Part shown: piece by piece, positions 8,841 through 15,955 of the stretch
Numbering within the stretch: position 1 is the stretch's first letter
Layout of the letters: each line of letters opens with the position of its first letter
NCBI GenBank assembly: GCA_040391535.1
Contig: JBEBXQ010000090.1
Coordinates: 1-20,828, forward strand
Source of the DNA: JBEBXQ01 sp040391535
GTDB lineage: Bacteria; Bacteroidota; Bacteroidia; Cytophagales; Spirosomataceae
DNA length: 20,828 bases
Reading direction: 5' to 3'
Position numbers and translations under genes: made by a program
Notes under the pieces: generated by a model
Told to the model about the DNA's origin: nothing
Databases searched by the model: none
Seen by the model: the letters and a program-made list of their open reading frames with translations, nothing else

Positions 8841-9617
8841 ATGGAACTTTCAAAGGCTGTAGCATTAATTACGGGCGGCGCCTCCGGACTTGGAGAGGCG
8901 ACCGCCCGTTTGTTTTGTGCACGAGGGGCAAAAGTGTATATTTTAGATCTGAATAAAGAAAAAGGCCGCGCCCTTGAGCTTGAAAACCCTGGTATCCGGT
9001 TCATTGAAACTGACGTTACCAGCGAAGATGATGTTACATCAGCTATTGGCCAGATTCTCAAAGAAAGCAAATCGCTGCATATTGCCGTCAATTGCGCCGG
9101 TATTGTGGAAGCACGGAAAACCATTGGTAAGGTGGATGGTACATACGGCCCCCATTCGCAGCAGGTATTTGAAAAAACAGTCCGGATTAATCTCTTTGGT
9201 ACCTTTAACGTAATGAGGCTTGCGGCTTATGCCATGGAATCCAATCACCCCAATGAAGAAGGCGAACGGGGTGTGATTATCAATACCGCTTCTGTAGCCG
9301 CTTATGACGGGCAAATCGGCCAGGCTGCCTACGCAGCCAGCAAAGGTGCTATCGTCAGTATGACCTTACCAGTAGCTCGTGACCTGGCAAAATCAGGTAT
9401 CAGAGTCATGGCCATAGCTCCCGGACTATTTGAAACGCCGCTGCTGGCTGCTTTGCCTTCAGAGGCCAGGATCTCACTCGGACAGCAGGTCCCCTTTCCT
9501 TCCCGGCTGGGCAAACCGGAAGAATATGCACACCTTGCCGCATCAATTGTTGAAAATCCCATGCTTAACGGAGAAACCATCCGGATCGACGGAGCCATCA
9601 GAATGGCCCCGAAATAA
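8841..9617 (+). CDS. SDR dehydrogenase, HSD10 / 3-hydroxyacyl-CoA dehydrogenase type-2 like
   Basis: A 258-residue SDR closely resembling HSD17B10-type short-chain 3-hydroxyacyl-CoA dehydrogenases. Motifs: GGASGLG (12-18), Asp36 at the end of strand 2 (favours NAD), NCAG (84-87), catalytic Ser151, Tyr164 and Lys168. The stretches INTASVAA, GQAAYAASKG, VAIAPGLF-type, QVPFPSRLG, EYAHL and the end RIDGAIRMAPK are hallmark blocks of this subfamily. Known members oxidise 3-hydroxyacyl-CoA or 3-hydroxy-2-methylbutyryl-CoA in fatty-acid and isoleucine breakdown. It follows the MFS gene by 44 bp, so it may be co-transcribed, but its family role does not fit sugar catabolism obviously; it could be an adjacent unrelated gene. 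The start MELSKAVALITGG is well placed. Confidence 0.88.
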   Translation: MELSKAVALITGGASGLGEATARLFCARGAKVYILDLNKEKGRALELENPGIRFIETDVTSEDDVTSAIGQILKESKSLHIAVNCAGIVEARKTIGKVDGTYGPHSQQVFEKTVRINLFGTFNVMRLAAYAMESNHPNEEGERGVIINTASVAAYDGQIGQAAYAASKGAIVSMTLPVARDLAKSGIRVMAIAPGLFETPLLAALPSEARISLGQQVPFPSRLGKPEEYAHLAASIVENPMLNGETIRIDGAIRMAPK

Positions 9618-9763
9618 TCAGAAAATCCTGCATATTCCGGCTGTTTTCAAGATATCCGTGATAAATTTATAGAAATAACGCTTCTCCGCTGATCTGTTTA
9701 TCACTGGTATTCACCGGCTTTTCCTGAAATTTTTCTCATACGCATTTAAACCTTATTACGTTA

Positions 9764-9795
9764 TTGAGGTCTTAGAAATATAAGTGAAAAATTTG
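9764..9795 (+). promoter_or_regulatory. Candidate Bacteroidota promoter for the YGxW-rich protein gene
   Basis: TTG at 9764-9766 and AAAATTTG at 9788-9795 resemble the -33 (TTG) and -7 (TAnnTTTG, one mismatch) elements at a spacing close to the usual one, 25 bp before the start codon. The rest of the 9618-9819 gap shows no gene. Confidence 0.35.
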
Positions 9796-9819
9796 TCTCA
9801 CAGTTAACAATAAAAAGCC

Positions 9820-11208
9820 ATGAAACTGTTTCGCCTGATTTCGATTGCAATTTTGGCTTCAGCGCTCTTTATCACTTCAGGGGTAAAGAATGAGGTTAAA
9901 GCACAACCAGGGCTACATATAACTTTCCAAACGTTTTATAATGACCTGGCACCTTACGGACGGTGGATGAACAATCCGCAATATGGTTCGGTCTGGATTC
10001 CTAACGTATCCAATGACTTTCATCCTTATATGTCTAACGGCAACTGGATGATGACTGATTACGGCAACACCTGGGTTTCTGATTTTGCCTGGGGCTGGGG
10101 GCCTTTCCACTATGGTCGCTGGTTTATCGACGACTACTACGGCTGGACATGGGTTCCGGGCTACGAGTGGGGGCCTGCGTGGGTCAGCTGGAGAAACGGA
10201 GGTGGTTATTACGGATGGGCGCCTTTAGGCCCCGGAATGAACATCGGTATCAACATCGCCATTAATATTCCGTCACCGTGGTGGGTATTTCTCCCGCAAC
10301 GCTATTATATGAGCAACCGCTGGTATAATTACTGTGTCCCGCGTAACCGGGTGGTACATGTTTATAATAACACAACCATCATTAACAATTATTACAATCA
10401 GAACAACCGGGTATATTCTTACGGTCCGCGCCGGGATGAAATTACCCAGGTAACCCGCAGAAATGTAGATGTATACCGTCCTGAATATGTTGGTCGTGAA
10501 CGATATGTTTCAAACAGAAACGGGAATTACGTGGATAATTCAACGAAAAGCCGTTCCAGCTTTATTGCATCAAACGGTCGTTCCAACGGAGAAAACAACC
10601 GCACAACCACGGGTAACGGGAATGCTGTTAACCGGTCATCCGGCAGAAATACAGATGCAGGAATCAACGGATCGCAAAGAACAACCACCAACAGCCGGAA
10701 TTCGGGTACTTACAGCACACCTGAAAGTGCTACCGGTTCCAGAAGTTCATCTGGACGTGCTTACGAAGCACCGGCAAATACGAGAAGCTCCGGCTCGGTA
10801 GGAAATACCGAAAGTAATACGAACTCCAGAAGTTCATCTGGACGTGCTTACGAAGCACCGGCAAATACGAGAAGCTCCGGCTCGGTAGGAAATACCGAAA
10901 GTAATACGAACTCCAGAAGTTCATCAGGGCGTACTTACGAAGCACCGGCAAGCACGAGAAGCTCCGGTTCGGTAGGGAATACTCAAAATAGTACTTCCGG
11001 AAGATCAACAGGCAATACCAATACCAGCAGAAGCCGGCCGGAGACCTCCGCTCCGAGAGTACAACCGCAGAGAAGCAGTGAAAGCTCAGCTCCCAGAGTA
11101 TCCCCGCAACGGAGCAGCGGAAACAGCAATACCTCCGGTGCAAGACAAAGTTCGTCAGGAACCAACCGTTCCTCTGGTGAACGTTCTTCGGGAAGAGGAA
11201 ATAACTAA
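9820..11208 (+). CDS. Secreted YGxW-rich (DUF6600-like) protein with repetitive Ser/Arg/Asn tail
   Basis: A 462-residue exported protein. MKLFRLISIAILASALFITSG with a following KAQ gives a Sec signal peptide with likely cleavage near residue 29. Residues about 36-165 carry tryptophan/tyrosine-rich segments (LAPYGRWM, YGSVWIP, FHYGRWF, YGWTWVPGYEWGPAWVSW, YYGWAPLGPG) as in the DUF6600 family of Bacteroidota and other Gram-negative bacteria, whose function is not known to me. Residues 185-205 are Asn/Tyr-rich. From about 235 to the end the protein is low-complexity (Ser, Arg, Asn, Gly, Thr) and includes three 29-residue tandem repeats (308-394) and two shorter SAPRV-PQRSS units. It is probably in the periplasm or at the cell surface, with a disordered basic tail. 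A terminator follows. Confidence 0.85.
   Translation: MKLFRLISIAILASALFITSGVKNEVKAQPGLHITFQTFYNDLAPYGRWMNNPQYGSVWIPNVSNDFHPYMSNGNWMMTDYGNTWVSDFAWGWGPFHYGRWFIDDYYGWTWVPGYEWGPAWVSWRNGGGYYGWAPLGPGMNIGINIAINIPSPWWVFLPQRYYMSNRWYNYCVPRNRVVHVYNNTTIINNYYNQNNRVYSYGPRRDEITQVTRRNVDVYRPEYVGRERYVSNRNGNYVDNSTKSRSSFIASNGRSNGENNRTTTGNGNAVNRSSGRNTDAGINGSQRTTTNSRNSGTYSTPESATGSRSSSGRAYEAPANTRSSGSVGNTESNTNSRSSSGRAYEAPANTRSSGSVGNTESNTNSRSSSGRTYEAPASTRSSGSVGNTQNSTSGRSTGNTNTSRSRPETSAPRVQPQRSSESSAPRVSPQRSSGNSNTSGARQSSSGTNRSSGERSSGRGNN
10741..11001 (+). repeat. Three tandem 87-bp repeats inside the YGxW-rich protein gene
   Basis: Copies begin at 10741, 10828 and 10915. The first two are identical over all 87 bases; the third is diverged, most strongly in its last 25 or so bases. 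Each copy encodes 29 residues (starting RSSSGRAYEAPANTRSSG), so copy-number change keeps the frame. Confidence 0.95.
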
Positions 11209-11230
11209 ATAAATAGTCTGTGTGACCAGG

Positions 11231-11264
11231 AAAACCGGCTGCTGAAATGTGGCCGGTTTTTTTT
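11231..11264 (+). terminator. Intrinsic terminator after the YGxW-rich protein gene
   Basis: A 9-bp perfect stem (AAAACCGGC at 11231-11239, GCCGGTTTT at 11252-11260) followed by more T residues, beginning 22 bp after the stop codon. Confidence 0.85.
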
Positions 11265-11301
11265 ATCTTGCCAAGATCCACTTATTATATCCTCATCCTG
11301 T

Positions 11302-12027
11302 ATGCTCATAATTCTGGCCGTAATAGCTTTCATATTTTATTTGGTGGGAGTCAGTATCAATAAGGACAATGCCGGTTATCTGCTGTCGGGGTATAATACC
11401 ATGTCAGAAGAAAGAAGGGCAAATTATGATCTGGAAGGCTACCTGAAGCTTCACCGAAGATTCTTCACCCTCCTGGCAGTCAGCATGATTGTCCTGGGTC
11501 TGTTGTGCTATTGGATCAATGACATGTATCTTGGTATTATTATCGGTATTTATCCCCTCACAGGGTTCCTTATTTTCTACTGGCAATCACAGCGCTTTAA
11601 TAAAAACCAAAAGCAATTCACCGATTATCTTCCTTTACTGATTTTGCCGGCAGCTCTGATATTCGTCGCTGTATTATTCATTCAGGGTTTTCAGGACAAT
11701 AATATTACTGTAAGAGATAATATTATACAAATTCAGGGTATGTACGGAGAGGAAATCCCGTTGCATGAAGTCAGAGACATCAGGATAGTGCCTAAACTTC
11801 CCAACACACGTTTGAGGCTCAATGGGATGGGTATGGGCTATATAAAAAAAGGCACCTTCAAAACAAGCACCGGAGAGACAATAAAATTATTCATTTCGAC
11901 CAATAAGACTGGCACTTTTCTGGAAATCACAAAAACCAATGGCCTGAAAATTTTTTACGCTGGTAAACAACACTCCGTAACTGAAACCCATGATATGCTG
12001 CGCCATGCCCTTACACTAAAAAAATAA
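11302..12027 (+). CDS. DUF3784 membrane protein with C-terminal PH-like domain
   Basis: A 241-residue membrane protein of unknown function. The N-terminal half has four predicted transmembrane segments (about 2-17, 56-72, 77-93 and 111-128) with LSGYNTMSEE (28-37) between the first two; that motif is the hallmark of DUF3784 proteins in Firmicutes and Bacteroidota. The soluble C-terminal part (about 133-238, beginning NNITVRDNIIQIQG and containing IPLHEVRDIRIV) is a beta-rich segment resembling bacterial PH-like domains found after membrane helices. It lies between a terminator and the five-gene ligase set (80 bp upstream of the esterase) on the same strand; whether it belongs to that set is unclear. 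Confidence 0.75.
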   Translation: MLIILAVIAFIFYLVGVSINKDNAGYLLSGYNTMSEERRANYDLEGYLKLHRRFFTLLAVSMIVLGLLCYWINDMYLGIIIGIYPLTGFLIFYWQSQRFNKNQKQFTDYLPLLILPAALIFVAVLFIQGFQDNNITVRDNIIQIQGMYGEEIPLHEVRDIRIVPKLPNTRLRLNGMGMGYIKKGTFKTSTGETIKLFISTNKTGTFLEITKTNGLKIFYAGKQHSVTETHDMLRHALTLKK

Positions 12028-12028
12028 A

Positions 12029-12084
12029 TACTTTTGTGTGCTGCATTCTGGTTTTGCATTAAACCATTTGTTTTTGTAACTTTC
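12029..12084 (+). promoter_or_regulatory. Candidate promoter(s) for the amidoligase gene set
   Basis: Two possible elements lie in the 80-bp gap before the esterase. TACTTTTG (12029-12036) is a perfect TAnnTTTG -7 match but has no evident -33 partner. TTG (12054-12056) followed 20 bp later by TAACTTTC (12077-12084) has good spacing but one mismatch. Either could drive the operon. Confidence 0.4.
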
Positions 12085-12107
12085 TGTCTATAACCTAAAC
12101 AAGTATC

Positions 12108-12815
12108 GTGCATCAGGAGTATATCAAATATTATTCACATCATCTTGGAAGAGATATCGAAATGCTTGTATTCGGGCATTGGGGCTACCCGGTTTTGCTA
12201 TTCCCTACTACTTTAGGCAGTTATTATCAGGCCAAAGATATGGGGTTGATTCACGCAGTGGATCAGTTGGTTAATTCAGGGAAGTATAAAATTTACTGTG
12301 TGGATTCCATCGATGCAGACAGTTGGTATGGCTCCCATCTTCACCCGTCAGACAAAGTAAAAAACTATATAAAATATGATCAGTTTCTGAGTTCTGAACT
12401 GGTTCCTTATATTCAGAAGCAATGTAATGTAGAGAAGATCGGGGTAGCCGGATGTAGTTTTGGCGGATACCATGCGGCCAATTTTGCCTTTCGCCATCCT
12501 TATATGGTATCCTATCTGATCAGCATGAGCGGGACTTTCGACCTGAAAAGTTTCATGAACGGCTATTATGACGATAACCTCTATTTCAATAATCCTATAG
12601 ACTTCCTGCAAAATGAACAAGGCTGGCGTTATGGCCACATGAACATTATTCTGGGCACTTCAGAATGGGATATCTGCCTGGAAAAGAATATAGAAATGTC
12701 CTCCACACTTAACCGGCTCGGTGTTGAACACTGGCTGGATATAAGAGGACATGAAAAACATGACTGGCCTCTCTGGCACAGCATGTTTCATTATTACCTC
12801 TCCCGTATTCTTTAA
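12108..12815 (+). CDS. Alpha/beta-hydrolase esterase
   Basis: A 235-residue putative esterase (esterase D / PF00756-like) with a GTG start. The nucleophile elbow is GCSFGG (115-120) with Ser117; likely triad partners are Asp188 in TSEWDIC and His218 in HEKHDWPLW. There is no signal peptide, so it should be cytoplasmic. It lies 70 bp before the first ATP-grasp gene and opens the five-gene same-strand set. It could hydrolyse an ester or thioester in the pathway, or remove a side product; such fused or adjacent hydrolases recur next to peptide-ligase genes, but this role is inference. I chose GTG 12108 because HQEYIKYYSHHLGRDIEMLVFG is a natural N-terminal strand for this family and no ATG lies close by in frame. 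Confidence 0.82.
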   Translation: MHQEYIKYYSHHLGRDIEMLVFGHWGYPVLLFPTTLGSYYQAKDMGLIHAVDQLVNSGKYKIYCVDSIDADSWYGSHLHPSDKVKNYIKYDQFLSSELVPYIQKQCNVEKIGVAGCSFGGYHAANFAFRHPYMVSYLISMSGTFDLKSFMNGYYDDNLYFNNPIDFLQNEQGWRYGHMNIILGTSEWDICLEKNIEMSSTLNRLGVEHWLDIRGHEKHDWPLWHSMFHYYLSRIL

Positions 12816-12885
12816 TTTCCAATTGCTTTTCTTATTTTTAATAGAATTTCAAGTCAATACAACTTAAAACACTACATCATTGAGT

Positions 12886-13953
12886 ATGAAGAAAATCGGC
12901 ATTCTTTTCGGAATGGAAAATACATTTCCTCACGCATTCGTAGAAAGGGTTAACAGTAAAAACATAAGCGGAATAAACGCTGAATTTGTGATGATTGATA
13001 AAGTCGTTCAGGCAGCTCCCACCGATTATGCAGTGATTATTGACCGGATTTCCCAGGATGTTCCTTTTTACCGTTCTTATCTGAAAAACGCCGCACTGTC
13101 AGGTACGGCAGTCATCAATAATCCGTTCTGGTGGAGTGCTGATGAGAAATTTTTCAATAACTGCCTGGCCGAGAAAATCGGTGTTCCGGTTCCGAAAACG
13201 GTACTGCTGCCATCCAAAGAACGCCCGGACGATACCACTGAAACATCCTTCCGGAATCTTAAATTTCCTATGTCATGGGAAGAAATGTTCTCTTACATAG
13301 GGTTTCCGGCTTATATGAAACCCCATGCCGGCGGTGGCTGGAAAAGCGTTTACCGTGTCGACAGCCCCACTGATTTATGGAATAAACACCAGGAAACCGG
13401 TCAGCTGGTCATGATGCTTCAGGAAGAAATTGTTTTTGAAGATTATTTCCGTTGTTATTGCCTGGGACAGAAACATGTACGGATTATGCCTTACGAACCA
13501 CGCAATCCGCATCATTTACGCTATGCTTCTGAAATGAAAGCAACCGGTCCGGCCGGAGAAAAGCTTTTGAAAACAGTTGAAGATTATACAATAAGATTAA
13601 ATCAGGCATTAGGTTACGATTTCAATACGGTAGAATTCGCTATCCGTGATGGCATCCCTTATGCCATTGACTTCTGCAATCCGGCGCCTGATGCTGACCT
13701 TTATTCTGTGGGATCCGATAATTTTGAATGGATCGTAGAAACCTCGGCGCAACTGGCAATAGAGAGGGCGCAAAATCAGGTCAATGGCAAGGATAACCTG
13801 ACATGGGGTTCATTTATACGGCAAGCTGCGGCTGCACCGGATCCTGTTACGGCACCAGAAAAGGCTAAAACTGTCCGAAAAGCTAAAGTAGCCTCTAAAG
13901 CTGCAGTACCGGCGACCACTGAAAAAACAACCAAAAGCAAAAAGAAATCCTGA
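12886..13953 (+). CDS. ATP-grasp carboxylate-amine/thiol ligase with Lys/Ala-rich tail
   Basis: A 355-residue ATP-grasp enzyme, a fold that activates a carboxylate as acyl-phosphate and couples it to an amine or thiol. ATP-binding: YMKPHAGGGWKSV (143-155) with Lys145 and a glycine-rich loop; QEEIVFEDYFR (179-189) fits the adenine-clamp region. Metal ligands: NTVEFAIRDGIPYAIDFCNPAPD (247-269), with Glu250, Asp262 and Asn265 in the conserved E-D-N pattern. From about 315 to the end, the protein is a basic Ala/Lys/Thr tail (KAKTVRKAKVASKA, KSKKKS), outside the ligase fold. I chose ATG 12886 over an in-frame TTG 6 bases upstream. The next gene starts 21 bp after the stop codon. No substrate can be named. 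Confidence 0.85.
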   Translation: MKKIGILFGMENTFPHAFVERVNSKNISGINAEFVMIDKVVQAAPTDYAVIIDRISQDVPFYRSYLKNAALSGTAVINNPFWWSADEKFFNNCLAEKIGVPVPKTVLLPSKERPDDTTETSFRNLKFPMSWEEMFSYIGFPAYMKPHAGGGWKSVYRVDSPTDLWNKHQETGQLVMMLQEEIVFEDYFRCYCLGQKHVRIMPYEPRNPHHLRYASEMKATGPAGEKLLKTVEDYTIRLNQALGYDFNTVEFAIRDGIPYAIDFCNPAPDADLYSVGSDNFEWIVETSAQLAIERAQNQVNGKDNLTWGSFIRQAAAAPDPVTAPEKAKTVRKAKVASKAAVPATTEKTTKSKKKS

Positions 13954-13974
13954 ACATCGTAATGTAGCCTGTTT

Positions 13975-15075
13975 ATGCGCCAATTTACACTGGGAATAGA
14001 GGAAGAATTCCAGACCATTGATCCGGTAACCCGAAACCTGCGTTCTCATATGTCCAAAATTGTGGATGGGGGAAAAATTGTACTGAAAGAAAGGGTTAAG
14101 GCCGAAATGCATCAGGCCGTGGTGGAAGTCGGAACAAACATTTGTCATGATATTCACGAAGCAAGAGAAGAAGTCACCTACCTGCGCAAAATGGTCCTTG
14201 ATCTTGCAAAAGATCAGGATTTGCTTGTAGCTGCAGCAGGCACTCACCCATTTGCAGATTGGGTAGATCAGTTGATTACAGATGATCCCCGCTATGATGA
14301 GATCATAGACGAAATGCGAGATGTAGCAAGGGGAAACCTTATTTTCGGATTACACGTGCATGTAGGTATTCAAAACCGCAACGAAGGAATTCAGATCATG
14401 AATGCCGTCCGGTATTTTCTGCCTCATATCTATGCATTGTCTACAAACTCTCCGTTCTGGTGCGGGAGAAATACAGGTTTCAAATCGTACCGTTCCAAGG
14501 TTTTTGATAAATTCCCCAGGACCGGCATTCCTGATTTTTTCTCCAGCATTGCCGAATATGATGAATATATAAGTCTGCTCATCAAGACCAAATGTATTGA
14601 TAACGGCAAAAAAATATGGTGGGATATTCGTGTGCATCCGTTCTTTAATACCATTGAATTCAGGATATGCGATGTACCGATGCGGCTTGATGAAACACTA
14701 TGCCTTGCAGCCATTATGCAGGCATTGGTTGCAAAAATCACTAAATTGCACGCGCAAAATCTGAATTTCCGGCCTTACAGAAGGGTCCTGATCAATGAAA
14801 ACAAATGGCGAGCGGCCCGCTACGGTATTCATAGTAAACTGATCGACTTTGGAAAACAGGAAGAAATCGAATACAGGATTCTGGCACTGGAACTCCTTGA
14901 ATTTATAGATGATGTAGTGGATGAGCTGGGTAGCCGGAAAGAAGTGGAATACCTGCACAAAATTCTGGAAATGGGTACAGGTGCCGACCGGCAACTGGCT
15001 GTTTTTGAACAAACCAATGATCTTAACTCAGTAGTTGACTACATCGTTTCAGAGACGCGGATCGGAATATATTAA
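13975..15075 (+). CDS. YbdK-type carboxylate-amine ligase (GCS2 family)
   Basis: A 366-residue member of the GCS2 glutamate-cysteine ligase-like family, which forms amide bonds using ATP on a glutamine-synthetase-type fold. Diagnostic blocks are all present: LGIEEEFQ (6-13), VVEVGTN (49-55), GLHVHVG (125-131), LSTNSPFWCGRNTGFKSYR (155-173), and WWDIRVHP-FNTIEFRICDVP (215-235). E. coli YbdK has weak gamma-glutamylcysteine synthetase activity, but the family's physiological substrates are mostly unknown, so I do not call this a gshA. The gene sits in tight same-strand order between the two ATP-grasp genes and an amidotransferase (22 bp to the next gene), suggesting a joint pathway. Confidence 0.9.
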   Translation: MRQFTLGIEEEFQTIDPVTRNLRSHMSKIVDGGKIVLKERVKAEMHQAVVEVGTNICHDIHEAREEVTYLRKMVLDLAKDQDLLVAAAGTHPFADWVDQLITDDPRYDEIIDEMRDVARGNLIFGLHVHVGIQNRNEGIQIMNAVRYFLPHIYALSTNSPFWCGRNTGFKSYRSKVFDKFPRTGIPDFFSSIAEYDEYISLLIKTKCIDNGKKIWWDIRVHPFFNTIEFRICDVPMRLDETLCLAAIMQALVAKITKLHAQNLNFRPYRRVLINENKWRAARYGIHSKLIDFGKQEEIEYRILALELLEFIDDVVDELGSRKEVEYLHKILEMGTGADRQLAVFEQTNDLNSVVDYIVSETRIGIY

Positions 15076-15097
15076 TCAAAAATTAAAGACCAATACA

Positions 15098-15943
15098 ATG
15101 TTAAAAGTTGCTATCCTGGACATGAACAACGGAGTTCAGAATGAGGGAATGAGGTGTATCAGGAAGATTATTGAAAATTTTGGTAATACTTCCACCTCTC
15201 CGGTCGAGTATGAAGTATTTGATGTAAGACAGAAAAATGAGATTCCTGACCTGAGCTTTGATGCCTATATCGCTACCGGAGGCCCTGGAAGGCCCTTTCC
15301 GGAAGGGCATGTATGGGAAAGGCATTTTTTTAATTTTCTCGACACCATCCGTGAGTTTAACCTGAACCGCCGTAATACACAAAAGAAGCATCTGTTTCTT
15401 ATCTGTCATTCTTTTCAGATGGCTTGCCTGCACTGGCAGCTCGCCATGGTAAGCAAGCGACGGTCTTCTGCTTTTGGCATTTTCCCTGTTCATAAGACTC
15501 ATTTTGCTTTAAATGAACCATTATTTGAAGGCTTACATGATCCTTTCTGGGTAATTGATGCCCGTGACTATCAGGTAACACAACCCAGTCAGCTGGCGCT
15601 TGAAATAATGGGGGCAAAAATTCTTTGCCTGGAAAAAATAAGACCTATTGTCAATCTGGAAAGAGCGGTAATGGCTATTCGTTTTTCTCCCTACATATTC
15701 GGCACTCAATTTCACCCGGAAGCCGACGCGGATGGTATGCTCAGGCACTTTTCTGAGCATGGGAAAAAGGAGCTGGTTGTTAAAACCCATGGTGAAAACA
15801 AGTATTATGAAATGCTTCGGCACTTAAATCACCCTGAAAAAATTGCCCTGACAGAAGCTGTCATTCTGCCGAATTTTCTGAAGAGGGTCCTGTATTTTAA
15901 AGAAAACGGGAAACTACCCGTAACGCAGAAAGCCGTAAGCTGA
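15098..15943 (+). CDS. Class I glutamine amidotransferase-like protein
   Basis: A 281-residue protein with a class I (Triad) glutamine amidotransferase fold. Likely Cys-His-Glu triad: Cys103 in LICHSFQ, His206 and Glu208 in TQFHPEA. The oxyanion loop ATGGPGRP (59-66) is present. The elbow differs from the usual GxCxGxQ: Leu101 and Ser105 replace the two glycines. Relatives either release ammonia from glutamine for a partner ligase, or hydrolyse gamma-glutamyl bonds. After about residue 215 the C-terminal extension has no recognised domain. The start is ATG 15098, preceded by an A-rich leader; an earlier in-frame start would overlap the GCS2 gene. It lies 12 bp before the second ATP-grasp gene. 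Confidence 0.82.
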   Translation: MLKVAILDMNNGVQNEGMRCIRKIIENFGNTSTSPVEYEVFDVRQKNEIPDLSFDAYIATGGPGRPFPEGHVWERHFFNFLDTIREFNLNRRNTQKKHLFLICHSFQMACLHWQLAMVSKRRSSAFGIFPVHKTHFALNEPLFEGLHDPFWVIDARDYQVTQPSQLALEIMGAKILCLEKIRPIVNLERAVMAIRFSPYIFGTQFHPEADADGMLRHFSEHGKKELVVKTHGENKYYEMLRHLNHPEKIALTEAVILPNFLKRVLYFKENGKLPVTQKAVS

Positions 15944-15955
15944 TCACCATCTGAT

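Noticed and set aside
9618..9763. Terminator after the HSD10-like SDR
   Set aside because: A GAAAA...TTTTC pairing is too weak, and no GC-rich stem with T-tract is visible.
10741..11001. CRISPR-like regular repeats
   Set aside because: The units are 87 bp, abut without unique spacers, and are in-frame coding repeats; no cas genes are near.
10730..11281. Long open frame (183 codons) on the minus strand across the repeat tail
   Set aside because: It lies antisense to the repetitive, well-supported DUF6600-like gene; its repeated phrases are just the complementary frame of the 87-bp repeats.
14430..15012. Overlapping minus-strand frames inside the GCS2 gene
   Set aside because: They are complementary to a coding sequence with the complete YbdK motif set and show no domain of their own.
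13975..15075. Calling the GCS2 gene gshA (glutathione synthesis)
   Set aside because: It is the YbdK branch, and no typical gshB lies in the window; physiological substrate is unknown.
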